Source: Actinopolyspora biskrensis (lineage in GTDB: Bacteria; Actinomycetota; Actinomycetes; Mycobacteriales; Pseudonocardiaceae). From it: DNA of 64,000 nt. Below the pieces are notes generated by a model. That model saw only the letters and a program-made list of their open reading frames with translations, had not been told where the DNA came from and did not search any database. The position numbers were made by a program, and so were the translations under genes. Shown one piece after another: positions 26,196 through 35,736 of the stretch; the first letter of the stretch is position 1; every line of letters begins with the position of its first letter. The stretch lies in the NCBI RefSeq assembly GCF_013408175.1, contig NZ_JACBYW010000005.1, positions 429,065 to 493,064 of the forward strand. The letters run 5' to 3'.

Positions 26196-29100
26196 TGTTC
26201 CGCCCGTTCCAGGCCGCGACCGTTCCACATCGTGTGGGTGCAGGCGATCCCGTGCCCGCTTCGCGGTCGCAGCACGTCGTAGATGTGCATCGTCGGAATC
26301 TTGGGGGAGACGCCCCAACCGCTCGGCCAGGTGATCACCCAGTCCATGTCCAGGTCCACGAGCAGGCCGAGCATGCGCGCCACCGTCGGATCGTCGAGCC
26401 GTTCGAACGCCTCGTCCAGCAGCACCAGGCGCAGTGGCTCGTGCCGGTGGGCCGCCGACTCGATCGCATCGTAGAACGAAGCCGCCGCGGCGAACAGCGT
26501 CACGTAGGACACGAGTCGTGTCTCACCGGAGGAGAGCTGCCGCAGCCGCCGGACCCGCGCGGCGCCGTCCGGGCCGGTGTCGCGCACCCGGACGGTGAAC
26601 TCGTACCACTGCCGGTAGTCCAGCGCGTCGGCGAGGATCTCGGCGTAACCGCCGGAAACGCTCTCCCGCTGCGACTCGATCAGATCGGTGAACACCCTGC
26701 GCAGCAACGCGTCCTGCTCCTCGGTCCGGTCGGCGAACGGGGTGCGGATCACCTCGATGGCCTGCCGCATGTCCTCGCCGAGCGCGGTGGCCGGTTGCCA
26801 GTCCAGCTGCACGTGGACCCCCTGGCTCGAGCGCGCTCCCTCCAGCACGCGGTTCATCCGCGCGCACAGGTCCCCGGCCGTGGCCATCTGGTCGCGCAGC
26901 CGTTCCGCCAGGTCGCGGATCAGGTAGTCGGCGAAGATCGTTCGGTACCGCTCGTTGAGGTACTCGCGCTGCTCGGCGAGCCGCTCGGCGATCTGCCGGG
27001 CGGCCTCGGCGACGGGCAGCGGCCCCTCCTCGCCGATCACCGTCACGGTCAGCGCACCGGCACGTTCCTCGGTGGTGATGTCGTAGTGGCCGCTCAGCGA
27101 CTGCTTCAACGGGTGCAGCTTGTCGTGCACCGCCTTCGCCCCCGGCGTGGCCGAACCGCCGGCCGGAACGGACAGCAGCGCCTCGGCCGCCTCCTCGGAG
27201 TCGGCGGGGCTGCCGGGCAGCTCGTCCTCGGCGGCTTCCGCCGCGGCGGCCCAGAAAGCGGGCAGCTCCAGCAGCTGCCGGAAGGAGGACACGGCCTCGT
27301 CCGCCTCGGAGTCCCTCCGGGAGAGCCGCTCCCGCGCGGAGGTCAGCTTCTCGGTGAGCTTGCCCGCCTCCTCCCGCGCGGCCGAGGCCCTCTCCCGGAG
27401 GGCGGGCAGCTCGGCCCGCAGCTGTTCGCGCTGCCCCTCGAGCTCGGCGACCTGCTCGGCCACCTGCCGTCCCTCGTCCCCGACCGAGGCGGTCAGCTCG
27501 GACAGGGCGGCGGCCTGCTCCGCGTGGTGCTCGCAGTGCTGCTCGGCCACCGACTCGGCCGCCATCCGGTCGGCCACCGTGGCGTCGTGGTGCAGCGCGG
27601 TCGCGCGGAGCTGCTCGAGAGTTCCCAGACAGCGTTTCTCGATGGCCTCGCGCAGCGATTCCAGCGCGTCGCGCGCCTCGGTGGCGGCGGTGTTGGCGGC
27701 TCGGAGCGCCTCGCTGCCTGCCTGCAAGCCGGCCTGGCCCGCCGCCCTCGTCAACTCGGCGTGGACCGCCTGCCAGCGTTGCTCGGCCTGCTCGTAGGCG
27801 CCGCGCAGCTTCGTCGCGGTCCGGTGGGAGTCGTCGGCGTCGTCCACCGCGCTGGCCAGCCTGGCGTGCGCGCTGAACAGCTCCCCGTCGTCCGGGTAGG
27901 ACTCCAGCTCCCGCTCCAGCGTCTCCGCGTGCCGCACCGCCTCGGCGTGGTGACGCTCGGCCCCGTCGAGCTCCGAGCGCAGCTCGGCCAGCTCGTTCTC
28001 CAGCTCGGAGACGCGCCTGTCCCGCGCGGCCCGCCGCGCCCCAGCGCCGACGTACTCCGCCGTCTCCTTGACCCACGTTCCGGACAGCACACCGCAGCGC
28101 CAGCGCCCGGTGGTGTCGACGCTCGGGGAGCCGTCGTCCGACCCCACGGCCACGGCGCGAAGCAGCGCAGCGACGCGCTCCGGTGAGACGGGGCAGTCGG
28201 GTTCCGGAGCGGGAACCAGCAGCTCCTGCAGGTTCCGCCCCCGGACCGGTTCGCCGGGGGTGGCGAACAACTCGGCCGTCTCCGGGGACACGGCCGTCCC
28301 GTCGGCGGTCACCCACGCGTTCAGCAGGCCGCTCGCCTGCAACGCCCCTTCCAGCCGGGCGCACTCCCCGGCGGAGAGCGACTCCGCGAAGTCGACCGTC
28401 CTGTGGAACGCCGCCCCCTCGGAAGGGGACCGTTCCGCCGTGGCCCAGAAAGGCCCGGCCGGTTCGGGCTCCACCCCGGAACGCGTCTCGTCTAGTTCGG
28501 CATCGCGGTCCGCGATCCTCGACCGGGTCTCGGAAACGGTCCGTTCGGCCTCGGCCGCCCGTGCCCGCGCGCGGTGCAGCAGCGGCTGGGCCCACTCGCG
28601 GACCCGTTCCCGCCCGCCCCTGGCGGCGAACCTGTCCGCCACGAGCTCTTCGACGGTGGGAAAGGCCGGTGGTTCGCCGGACTCCGCCGCCCCGGCAGCG
28701 AGCGCGCTCCCGTGCCACCAGGCGTCGACCCGGCGCACCAGGTCCGTGGCCGTGTCCGTCAGATCCTGGCGCACCTGGTTGCGTCGCGCGGCCGCCTCGG
28801 TGGCCGTGACCCTGGCCTGCTCGGCCTGCCTGCGCGCGTCCTCGACCTCGGCCTGCTGCCGATCGGAATCCGTCGCCCGCTGATGCAGCGCCAGCGTCAG
28901 CGCGGCGCGTTCCCGCGCGGTCTCGGCCGCGTGCTCGGCCCGCTCGTCCACCTCGCGCAGCTGTGCGGCGAACTCCTCGGTGTCCGGCTGCGGCGGCGTG
29001 CGCCGCTCGACGGTCAGCCACTCGGAGTCCGAGTCGGTGGTGGCACGCACGTACTCCGAGTGCACGGCCGCTTCCGCCGGAGGAACGGTGGGGACGGCGG

Positions 29101-30400
29101 GGACCAGTGATCGGTCCAGGCCGGAGGCGGCCAGCCGCTCGGCGGCCCGTTCGCAGTGCTGCCCCACCGCGTCGACGTCCGAACTCAGCCTCCCCAGCAT
29201 GCCGAGCACCGTGGAAACGGAGCGCTGCTCCTGGTCACGGTGGTTCCCGGCCGTGCTCAGCGCGTTCTCGGCCGCCGAGCGCGCGCTTTCGACAAGGGCC
29301 CTGCGGTCGTGCAGGTTCTGCAGCTGGGTGTAGGCCGGGCTCTGCTGCAGTGCCTGCAGCGCGGACTCCAGCTCCCGGTCCCTGCGCTCCAGCGCGGAGA
29401 TCCGTTCCTCGGAGTCGGCCCGCGCGGACTGCTCGGAGGCGCGTCGCTCGTCCAGCTCCTCGATGGTGGAACGCAGCTCCCGGCACTGCTGCCGCGTCGT
29501 GCGCACCGCCGCGGCCCCGGAGCGCAGCAGCCCGAAGGCGTACTCGGAATAGGTCGACATGAACGTGGTCAGCGCGGTGTCGGCCGTGGTGAGCCGCAGG
29601 ATGTTCTCCCGGATCGACTCCAGGTCCTCGAAGGACGTGGCCAGCCGCTGCACCAGCGTCGAGTCCAGCGGGGGCAGCGCGTCGGACAGGATCTGCTCCA
29701 GCTGTCCCTCCTGGACCTTCAGCCCCACGTCCGGATTGCGCAGCGTGCGTTGCAGATGCAGCAGATCGCCGTAACGCTCGGCGCTTATCCCGTAGACGAG
29801 TTCGGCGATCCTGCTCCGGAAGGACTGCTCGTCGAGAACGTGCTCGGCCCCGAGCTCGTCACGCAGCTGGGTGGGCCCGAGCGGAACCTCGCCCGGCCCG
29901 ATCAGCCGCAGATCGTGTTCCACACGACGGTCGGTGATGAACCGCCACGAGTCGCTGATCTGGTTCGAGGCAGCGGCGGCCTTGACCCCGACCCCGCAGG
30001 TCAGGAACTGCTCGGTTCCGTCGTCGAGCCGCCTGCTCAACTCGATCCAGGCGTAGCCGACGCGATTGCCGCCGCCCTCGCGCTCCTCCAGCATGAGCCT
30101 TCTCATGCTGACCGTGTCGAAGCCCTTCGAACCGATCTGCCGCAGATCCCCGTCCAGGCAGAGCGGCAGCAGCAGCTCCAGGGTGCGGGACTTCCCCGAA
30201 CCGTTGGTCCCCTGGAAGATCGCGCGACCGCCGTGCAGGTCGAACGTCTGGTTCGTGTACTGCCAGATGTTGATCACACCGCCGCGGCGCAGCCGCCAGC
30301 GGTCCCCGTGGCCGGAGTGCTCGGCGCCGTCGACACCGGAAGCGGCGCGGCGGTGCCTGCTGCCCGCGCCGTCGAGCCGTGTCACCGCTTCGGTGCTCAA
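26192..30400 (-). CDS. jetC: Wadjet JetC-like SMC ATPase (TIGR02680)
   Basis: SMC-like ATPase of 1402 residues, the motor that extrudes DNA loops in Wadjet. The N-terminal RRGGVINIWQYTNQTFDL is followed by Walker A GTNGSGKS at residues 64-71. Long heptad-rich coiled coils run through most of about 300-1150 around a hinge-like break. The C-terminal head has the signature QLSSGETRLVSY and Walker B LRLVLLDEAFERLDD near residue 1328. TTG 30400 overlaps the jetB stop as TTGA, with AGGAGAA upstream. It acts with JetA (kleisin-like), JetB (KITE-like) and JetD. Confidence 0.93.
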   Translation of the reverse strand: MSTEAVTRLDGAGSRHRRAASGVDGAEHSGHGDRWRLRRGGVINIWQYTNQTFDLHGGRAIFQGTNGSGKSRTLELLLPLCLDGDLRQIGSKGFDTVSMRRLMLEEREGGGNRVGYAWIELSRRLDDGTEQFLTCGVGVKAAAASNQISDSWRFITDRRVEHDLRLIGPGEVPLGPTQLRDELGAEHVLDEQSFRSRIAELVYGISAERYGDLLHLQRTLRNPDVGLKVQEGQLEQILSDALPPLDSTLVQRLATSFEDLESIRENILRLTTADTALTTFMSTYSEYAFGLLRSGAAAVRTTRQQCRELRSTIEELDERRASEQSARADSEERISALERRDRELESALQALQQSPAYTQLQNLHDRRALVESARSAAENALSTAGNHRDQEQRSVSTVLGMLGRLSSDVDAVGQHCERAAERLAASGLDRSLVPAVPTVPPAEAAVHSEYVRATTDSDSEWLTVERRTPPQPDTEEFAAQLREVDERAEHAAETARERAALTLALHQRATDSDRQQAEVEDARRQAEQARVTATEAAARRNQVRQDLTDTATDLVRRVDAWWHGSALAAGAAESGEPPAFPTVEELVADRFAARGGRERVREWAQPLLHRARARAAEAERTVSETRSRIADRDAELDETRSGVEPEPAGPFWATAERSPSEGAAFHRTVDFAESLSAGECARLEGALQASGLLNAWVTADGTAVSPETAELFATPGEPVRGRNLQELLVPAPEPDCPVSPERVAALLRAVAVGSDDGSPSVDTTGRWRCGVLSGTWVKETAEYVGAGARRAARDRRVSELENELAELRSELDGAERHHAEAVRHAETLERELESYPDDGELFSAHARLASAVDDADDSHRTATKLRGAYEQAEQRWQAVHAELTRAAGQAGLQAGSEALRAANTAATEARDALESLREAIEKRCLGTLEQLRATALHHDATVADRMAAESVAEQHCEHHAEQAAALSELTASVGDEGRQVAEQVAELEGQREQLRAELPALRERASAAREEAGKLTEKLTSARERLSRRDSEADEAVSSFRQLLELPAFWAAAAEAAEDELPGSPADSEEAAEALLSVPAGGSATPGAKAVHDKLHPLKQSLSGHYDITTEERAGALTVTVIGEEGPLPVAEAARQIAERLAEQREYLNERYRTIFADYLIRDLAERLRDQMATAGDLCARMNRVLEGARSSQGVHVQLDWQPATALGEDMRQAIEVIRTPFADRTEEQDALLRRVFTDLIESQRESVSGGYAEILADALDYRQWYEFTVRVRDTGPDGAARVRRLRQLSSGETRLVSYVTLFAAAASFYDAIESAAHRHEPLRLVLLDEAFERLDDPTVARMLGLLVDLDMDWVITWPSGWGVSPKIPTMHIYDVLRPRSGHGIACTHTMWNGRGLERAEH

Positions 30401-31650
30401 TGCGGGGGTTCTCCTTCCAGAAGGTCGAACAGGCCCGGGGCGGGTGGCTCCGGGGCGGGGAGCGTTTCCGGTTCGGCGGCGGGACCGGGATCCCCCTCGG
30501 GAATCGGAAGCCAACGATGCGCGCTCGGGCTGAGGAGCCAGCCGTTCGGTTCACCGGGATCGTCCGGCGCCAGCACCCCCACCCGGCGAAGCAGATCCAC
30601 CACCATCCGAATCAGCGAGTCCGGGTCCTCGGTGGCGCGCCGCGACCACGTCGAGGGATGGTTCTCCAACAGCTCGGTGCAGACCCGCGTGAAATCCTGC
30701 CATGTCACCGGGTGCCGGTGGTCCCCGGCGCGGGGGGTCGTCGAGTCCAGCAGTTCCGGCAGGGCGAGCTGGGCGATGCGGGCGACCGTCGACGTGCCGG
30801 GGAACGGAGTGTCGGTGAGGTAGTCCTGCGGATCCGCGGTGGCGATCCCCTCCGAACGGGACTCGGCGACGACGCCGAAGTACCGCTCCAGCATCCGCGC
30901 CTCCCTGGCGCGGTGCCTGCGCAGCCAGTTCGCCTGGCTCACCGGCAGATCCTCGTAGTGCACCACGGGGTCCTCGACGAGCCTGCGACGCACCGCCTGC
31001 TCGACCGTGGCCACGTGCGAGCCCGCCGTGCCGGAGGACAGCGCCACCAGGTGCTCGGGCCCGGTCGCCTCGGCCAGCGGGCCGCTGAGCAGTTGACCGA
31101 GCAGGTCGGTGTCGACCGTGATCAACGCTTCGGCCGTGGAGTCGTTCGCCGACGGCGCGACCGTGCCCTCCGTCTCGGTCAGCACCCCGAGGGCAACCAG
31201 ATGGCGCAGCGCGGCGGTGAGCGCACGACGGTCGGTGGGACCGTCGTCGACCACCATCCCCGCCTCGGAGGCGTCCGAGTGGACGTCCGCGATCAGCCGG
31301 GAGAGCAGCACCTGCTTTCCGCTGCCGGTGAGCGTCGCGAGCGTCAGTGCCACGTACGCGTAACCCCGGGGGGACAGCGTGGGAACCGCCCTGGTCGGAT
31401 CCGCACCGGGGCCGGACTTGTACAGCCGCGCGTAGCGCCGGTGGATCACCAGCCGGTACCCGAGCAGCGTGCTGAACATCTCCTGCAGCACGGCACGGTG
31501 CCGGTAGATCATCCCGAGCAGCTCGCCGTCCTGGCTCTCGGTGTGCAGCAGCGGTCTGCGCAGCAACGACCGCGCGCATCGAACCACGTTAGCCGCGTCG
31601 ATGTCGCCGAGCCGGTCGAAGCTCTCGACGCCGTGTTCCCTTCCGCTCAA
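30397..31650 (-). CDS. jetB: Wadjet JetB-like subunit (DUF2398, TIGR02678)
   Basis: Protein of 417 residues matching TIGR02678 (CARSLLRRPLLHTESQDGEL near residue 21, then LLGYRLVIHRRYARLYKS and SPRGYAYVALTLATL). It is predicted to be the KITE-like subunit with tandem winged helices that bridges kleisin and SMC heads. The start is TTG 31650, which overlaps the jetA stop as TTGA and has GGAGCGG upstream; the frame upstream of this lies inside jetA and is not coding. The C-terminus is Pro/Glu-rich. Confidence 0.88.
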   Translation of the reverse strand: MSGREHGVESFDRLGDIDAANVVRCARSLLRRPLLHTESQDGELLGMIYRHRAVLQEMFSTLLGYRLVIHRRYARLYKSGPGADPTRAVPTLSPRGYAYVALTLATLTGSGKQVLLSRLIADVHSDASEAGMVVDDGPTDRRALTAALRHLVALGVLTETEGTVAPSANDSTAEALITVDTDLLGQLLSGPLAEATGPEHLVALSSGTAGSHVATVEQAVRRRLVEDPVVHYEDLPVSQANWLRRHRAREARMLERYFGVVAESRSEGIATADPQDYLTDTPFPGTSTVARIAQLALPELLDSTTPRAGDHRHPVTWQDFTRVCTELLENHPSTWSRRATEDPDSLIRMVVDLLRRVGVLAPDDPGEPNGWLLSPSAHRWLPIPEGDPGPAAEPETLPAPEPPAPGLFDLLEGEPPH

Positions 31651-33398
31651 CGGGCCGCTCCACTGATCCTGTCCGAGGTTCCGCCGCGTTCGGCCGGGTG
31701 CTCGTGCCCGGCGGTGACGTCCAGTTCCACCACGGTGTCCTCCAGGACCAGGTCGCCCGTGGTCCCCGTCACGCGCGTCGTCCGCGCGGAATCGTGCCGG
31801 ACGATCAACCGCAGTCCGTGCACGGGCTCCGTGGCCGTGCCCGCCTCCTCCGGGGAGTCGCGCCCGGCCATCGCCAGGCTCAGCAGCTCGCACAGCATCT
31901 CCAGGGCGTCGGAGGAGACCCGGAGCTCGTCCGGCTCCGCCCGGGAGGCGGCCAGCTCGGCAGCGGCCGCGGCACGGCGCTGCTGGTTGGCGCGCTCCTC
32001 GTCCAGCAGCTGCTGCTCGGTCATCGGGTCGTGCAGCACCCTGGACGTTCCCCCGCGCGCGCTCCGGTCGGAGCGGTTCCGCACGTTCACGGGGATCGTC
32101 GTGCGCCTGCCGTCCCGCCAGCTGGTGGTGTGCTCGTCCGCGTCGTGCTCGGGAGCGGGTTGCACGCAGCGCGCCGAGTACAGCCCGAAAGCCGCGGCGT
32201 GCAGCTCGTGGGCCTCGTCCGGAGTGGAACGGTCGAACCAACGTGCCAGTTTCAGCAGATCACCGCGATGCCCCGGCACCGGGCCGCCCCCGGACGTGGC
32301 GTGTTTGACGCTGGCGAGCAGCGAACCGATGGCACGAGCGGTGGCCTCCCGCAACGCCGACACCTGGCTCGGCCGCCCCGGGGAGTCCAGGAACCACTCG
32401 GTGAGCTCCTGCCAGTCGGCGGCGGTGCGCCCGCGCGCCCGCTCCACCTCCGCGCCGAGTTCCTCCTCGGTGCCCAGCGCGGCGAGCAGCTCCTCCCTGC
32501 GGGCCGCGAGAGTCCGCAACGAGGCCGCCACGGGTTCGGTGTAGCGGATCACGTCCTCGACGACCGCTTGGATGTACTCGACCAGCAGGTTGCGGAAACC
32601 GGAGATCTCCTTCGGATCGAGCTGGTGCCTGGTGACGACCTGTCCCAGATAGGCGTAGAAGTCCCGGACCGTGGCCGCGAGCTCGGAGTGCTGCAGGAAC
32701 ACCGTTGTGACCTGCTCCGCGAGCCGTTCGCGGGCTCCTTCCGGGGCGGCCTCGGCGGAAAGCGCCGTGGGCAGGAGTTCGACGATCTCCTGGAGCCCCC
32801 GTTCGACGGCGGGCAGCAGCTCCCGCGAGACCTCCCGCGCTCCCTCGGGGACGCGCAGCAACGCGTCCACGTCCCGCTGCACTCGCACACCCAGTTTGCT
32901 GACCTGGAAACGAGCGCTGCCGTGCTGGAACTCGGAGATGCTGGAAGCGACCGTCTCGCGCCGCCCGAAGGTCAGGTTACCCCATTCGCGGAGCTTCCGG
33001 AGCCGTTCGACCACGGTCGGCAGTTCGGACTCGCCCGCGGCGATCCGCCCCTCCCGCTCCGCCACGGCCAGCGCCCCGGACACCTCGGAGGCGGACAGGT
33101 CGGCGAGCAGCGTCGAGGTGAACAACCGCATGATCGTCAGATAGGTGCGGTGCCCGCTCACCTGGAGGTGGCGGTAGAGCAGCAGCCGCCGCTCGTCCGA
33201 CCGGTCGTCGGAGACCAGTTCGTCCTCCCCGGCCTCCGGTGCGACCCGTTCCCCCACCGGGAGCGGAGTCTCGGGGGACTCGTCCTCCGGAGCGGAATGC
33301 CCGGCGGAGTTCCGTTGTGTGACGGAAAGTTCGTCCGGGTGGGGTGTGTCGGTCACGGTCTCGGTGCGCGGCTCCACGGCTTCGCGATCGACGGTCAC
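31647..33398 (-). CDS. jetA: Wadjet JetA-like subunit (DUF2397, TIGR02677)
   Basis: Protein of 583 residues matching TIGR02677/DUF2397, the kleisin-like subunit. After a disordered acidic N-terminus of about 65 residues come a winged-helix-like segment (RHLQVSGHRTYLTIMRLFTS near 76-95), a long helical region (AATVRDFYAYLGQVVTRHQL and ISGFRNLLVEYIQAVVEDV, about 240-280), and a C-terminal part with the helical DPMTEQQLLDEERANQQRR. GTG 33398 has no clear ribosome binding site. First gene of the JetABCD operon, divergent from cobD. Confidence 0.88.
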   Translation of the reverse strand: MTVDREAVEPRTETVTDTPHPDELSVTQRNSAGHSAPEDESPETPLPVGERVAPEAGEDELVSDDRSDERRLLLYRHLQVSGHRTYLTIMRLFTSTLLADLSASEVSGALAVAEREGRIAAGESELPTVVERLRKLREWGNLTFGRRETVASSISEFQHGSARFQVSKLGVRVQRDVDALLRVPEGAREVSRELLPAVERGLQEIVELLPTALSAEAAPEGARERLAEQVTTVFLQHSELAATVRDFYAYLGQVVTRHQLDPKEISGFRNLLVEYIQAVVEDVIRYTEPVAASLRTLAARREELLAALGTEEELGAEVERARGRTAADWQELTEWFLDSPGRPSQVSALREATARAIGSLLASVKHATSGGGPVPGHRGDLLKLARWFDRSTPDEAHELHAAAFGLYSARCVQPAPEHDADEHTTSWRDGRRTTIPVNVRNRSDRSARGGTSRVLHDPMTEQQLLDEERANQQRRAAAAAELAASRAEPDELRVSSDALEMLCELLSLAMAGRDSPEEAGTATEPVHGLRLIVRHDSARTTRVTGTTGDLVLEDTVVELDVTAGHEHPAERGGTSDRISGAAR

Positions 33399-33535
33399 AG
33401 TCGGCCACCATAAACCCGCGCCGTCGGCGGGCCGAAAACACTCCGTTACCGGTGCCGGGGGAATGCCGAGGGCCTTCGTCGGGACGGTAGCGTTCCGCGG
33501 CGGAGCGGCGTCGAACTTTCCGAGGAGGGAACGCG

Positions 33536-34492
33536 GTGAACGCGGGGCGGGCGGTCGGACTGTTACTCGGGGTGGCCGCCGACGCGGTGCTGGGGGACCC
33601 CGAGCGTGGGCATCCGGTGGCAGCTTTCGGGCGGTTGGCCGAACGTGCTGAGCGGGTGGTTTACCGGCCGAGCCGCTCGGCCGGGGTGCTCTACACGGGT
33701 GCCCTGGTGGGGGGGAGTGTCGCGCTCGGCTCGGTGCTGGAGCGCTCCGCCCGCCGTGGTCCGGCGACCCAGGCGGCCTTGACGGCCGTGACCACCTGGA
33801 CGGTGCTCGGAGGGGCGTCGCTCGGGCGGGAGGGGGCCGCGCTGGCCCGTCACCTCGAGTCAGGGGAGCTGGAGCAGGCGCGTGCCCGGTTGCGCGGCCT
33901 GTGCGGCAGGCGTGCGGAGGAACTCGATCGACAGGGCTTGGCGCGCGCGACGGTGGAGTCCGTGGCGGAGAACACCTCCGACGCCGTGGTAGCGCCCCTG
34001 TTCTGGGGAGCGGTCGGTGGGATTCCCGGCCTGCTCGGGTATCGGGCGGTCAACACCCTGGACGCCATGGTCGGGAACCCGAGCAGTCGTTACAGGGAAT
34101 TCGGCTGGGCCGCCGCGCGGTCGGACGACGTGGCGAACCTGCTCCCGGCGCGTACCACGGCCGTGCTGGCGGCGCTCTGCGCTCCCGTGGTCGGTGGTTC
34201 GGCAGCGGGGGGCTGGCACACCAGGCGCAGGGACGCCGCGGCCCATCCCAGCCCGAACGCCGGGCAGGTGGAGTCCGCTTTCGCCGGGGCGCTGCGCATC
34301 CGGTTGGGCGGGCGCATCGACTACGGACACACGGTGCAGACCCGTCCCGTGCTGGGGGAGGGTCGTACGGCCGACGGCGGTGACGTCACCCGCAGCGTCG
34401 AGCTGTCCAGAGTGATCGGAACGGTCGGCGGGGTGCTGGCGGCCGGGGTCGCGTTGTTCGCGGGGAAGTCCCCACTGAAACCCCGGCGGTGA
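33536..34492 (+). CDS. cobD: adenosylcobinamide-phosphate synthase
   Basis: Integral membrane protein of 318 residues (CobD/CbiB family) that joins aminopropanol phosphate to adenosylcobyric acid in vitamin B12 synthesis. The signature VESVAENTSDAVVAPLFW lies near residue 140 and NTLDAMVGN soon after; the N-terminal AVLGDPERGHPV is also typical. GTG 33536 follows AGGAGGG by 6 nt. It corresponds to Rv2236c. Other cobalamin genes are not in the window, except for a cobC-like aminotransferase 3 kb away. Confidence 0.93.
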   Translation: MNAGRAVGLLLGVAADAVLGDPERGHPVAAFGRLAERAERVVYRPSRSAGVLYTGALVGGSVALGSVLERSARRGPATQAALTAVTTWTVLGGASLGREGAALARHLESGELEQARARLRGLCGRRAEELDRQGLARATVESVAENTSDAVVAPLFWGAVGGIPGLLGYRAVNTLDAMVGNPSSRYREFGWAAARSDDVANLLPARTTAVLAALCAPVVGGSAAGGWHTRRRDAAAHPSPNAGQVESAFAGALRIRLGGRIDYGHTVQTRPVLGEGRTADGGDVTRSVELSRVIGTVGGVLAAGVALFAGKSPLKPRR

Positions 34493-34649
34493 CACCCCTG
34501 CGGTGACCCGCCGTTCAGCGGGTTCCGCCGGGTGAACAGTCACGGCAGCCGAGCCGGAGAATTCTCGTCGGGACTTCCGGCGGAAGCGCCGTTCGACGCG
34601 AGCGCTCTGAGCCTGAGCAACCCGATCGACCGCGGGTTCTCTCGTGGTG

Positions 34650-34722
34650 CTCTCGCGAGGAAGGCCCGACGTGGCGTAGTGGCTACTCGATGTCGGGCAC
34701 CCGGAGCGAGAGCCCGCGAGAG
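34650..34722. repeat. complex inverted repeat between cobD and the SURF1 gene
   Basis: Three nested arms: CTCTCGCG (34650-34657) with CGCGAGAG (34715-34722), GCCCGACGT (34664-34672) with ATGTCGGGC (34690-34698, one G-T pair), and GTAG/CTAC at the tip. It lies between convergent genes, so a two-way terminator is the simplest reading. Confidence 0.5.
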
Positions 34723-34769
34723 GTTCCGCCACGCAACCACCTACGCAGAGAGAACCCACAACCCTGACA

Positions 34770-35609
34770 TCATCCGGTGCTCTCGCGCTCCTGCCGCTCC
34801 TCGGCGGCTATGGCCTCCGAGACGGAGGGCCTGGACTTCTTCGGGGCGGTCCTCCCGCCGCGGGGTTCCCCGGACCCGTCGCGTGGGGAGCGGATCTCGC
34901 TGTAGATCAGGTACACGACCGCGAGCGGGGCCATGGTCCCGAAGATGATCCACTGCATGGCGTAGGAGAAGTAGGGGCCGGACTCCAGGCGGGGCAGCGG
35001 GACGGCCTGGAGACCGCCCGGCTGGTTGTCGACGAGGGTGAAGTAGCCGGGGCGCATCGGAATGTCGACACCGTTGCCCACGGTGTTCGAGTCGATCGCG
35101 TAGGTCCAGCGGTGCCCGTCGTGCCGGAAGAGGGAGCGGTTCTCGCTGTCGTGCTCGTTCAGCCGGATCCGCGCGGTCAGGCGCACCGTGCCCGAGGGGG
35201 GTGCGGAGTAGTCGGGGGCCCTGGTCGACTGCACCGGGCGGATGAAGCCGCGATCGACCAGCAGAGTTTGCCCGTTGCGCAGCCGGAACGGTGTCAGCAC
35301 CTCGAAAGCGGGTTCCCCGCGCACGTTGCGCTGCCAGGCGAGCGTCTCCCCGTCGGGCAGGTAGTGGCCGGTGAAGCTGACCCGCGTCCACTCGTCGGAC
35401 TTCTCCGGGGGACTCCCGCGCTCGAGCACCCGGTTCAACGGCTGCGGGTCAGCCCGCATCGAAGCCCGAACGGCCTCGTTGCGCGCCTGGGTCTCGGCGT
35501 GCCTGCTGAACTGCCACGGGGCGAGCACCGTGAAACAGATCGTGGAGAAGACGCCGACGAGCAGGATCAGCCCGATCCAGCCGGGGCGCAGCAGAAACCC
35601 GAAACGCAC
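34770..35609 (-). CDS. SURF1 family protein
   Basis: Membrane protein of 279 residues, homologous to the cytochrome c oxidase assembly factor SURF1/Shy1 (Rv2235-like). Membrane helices near residues 8-30 (WIGLILLVGVFSTICFTVLA) and about 215-235 (YAMQWIIFGTMAPLAVVYLI) flank a periplasmic-type domain with GHYLPDGETLAWQRN and LLVDRGFI. It probably assists haem A insertion or oxidase assembly. GTG 35609 has only a weak ribosome binding site. The C-terminus is basic and disordered. Confidence 0.92.
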   Translation of the reverse strand: MRFGFLLRPGWIGLILLVGVFSTICFTVLAPWQFSRHAETQARNEAVRASMRADPQPLNRVLERGSPPEKSDEWTRVSFTGHYLPDGETLAWQRNVRGEPAFEVLTPFRLRNGQTLLVDRGFIRPVQSTRAPDYSAPPSGTVRLTARIRLNEHDSENRSLFRHDGHRWTYAIDSNTVGNGVDIPMRPGYFTLVDNQPGGLQAVPLPRLESGPYFSYAMQWIIFGTMAPLAVVYLIYSEIRSPRDGSGEPRGGRTAPKKSRPSVSEAIAAEERQERESTG

Positions 35610-35736
35610 GTGTCCACGGTAGGCCGTGTGCCGACTCGCGCCGCACCGGGCCGGTCGATCGTGTGACGAAGAACCGAACAGGGACTCCGGACGAGCGGAG
35701 TCGAGCGGGAGAGCGGTCCGCCGCGGTCCGGAACCG

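Noticed and set aside
26195..28186. 663-residue plus-strand frame opposite jetC
   Set aside because: Composition is typical of an antisense shadow in GC-rich DNA; jetC carries all SMC motifs.
19306..33398. tRNA-Val as attachment site of an integrated element carrying the Wadjet block
   Set aside because: No direct repeat of the tRNA 3' end and no integrase gene were found in the window, so there is no positive evidence.
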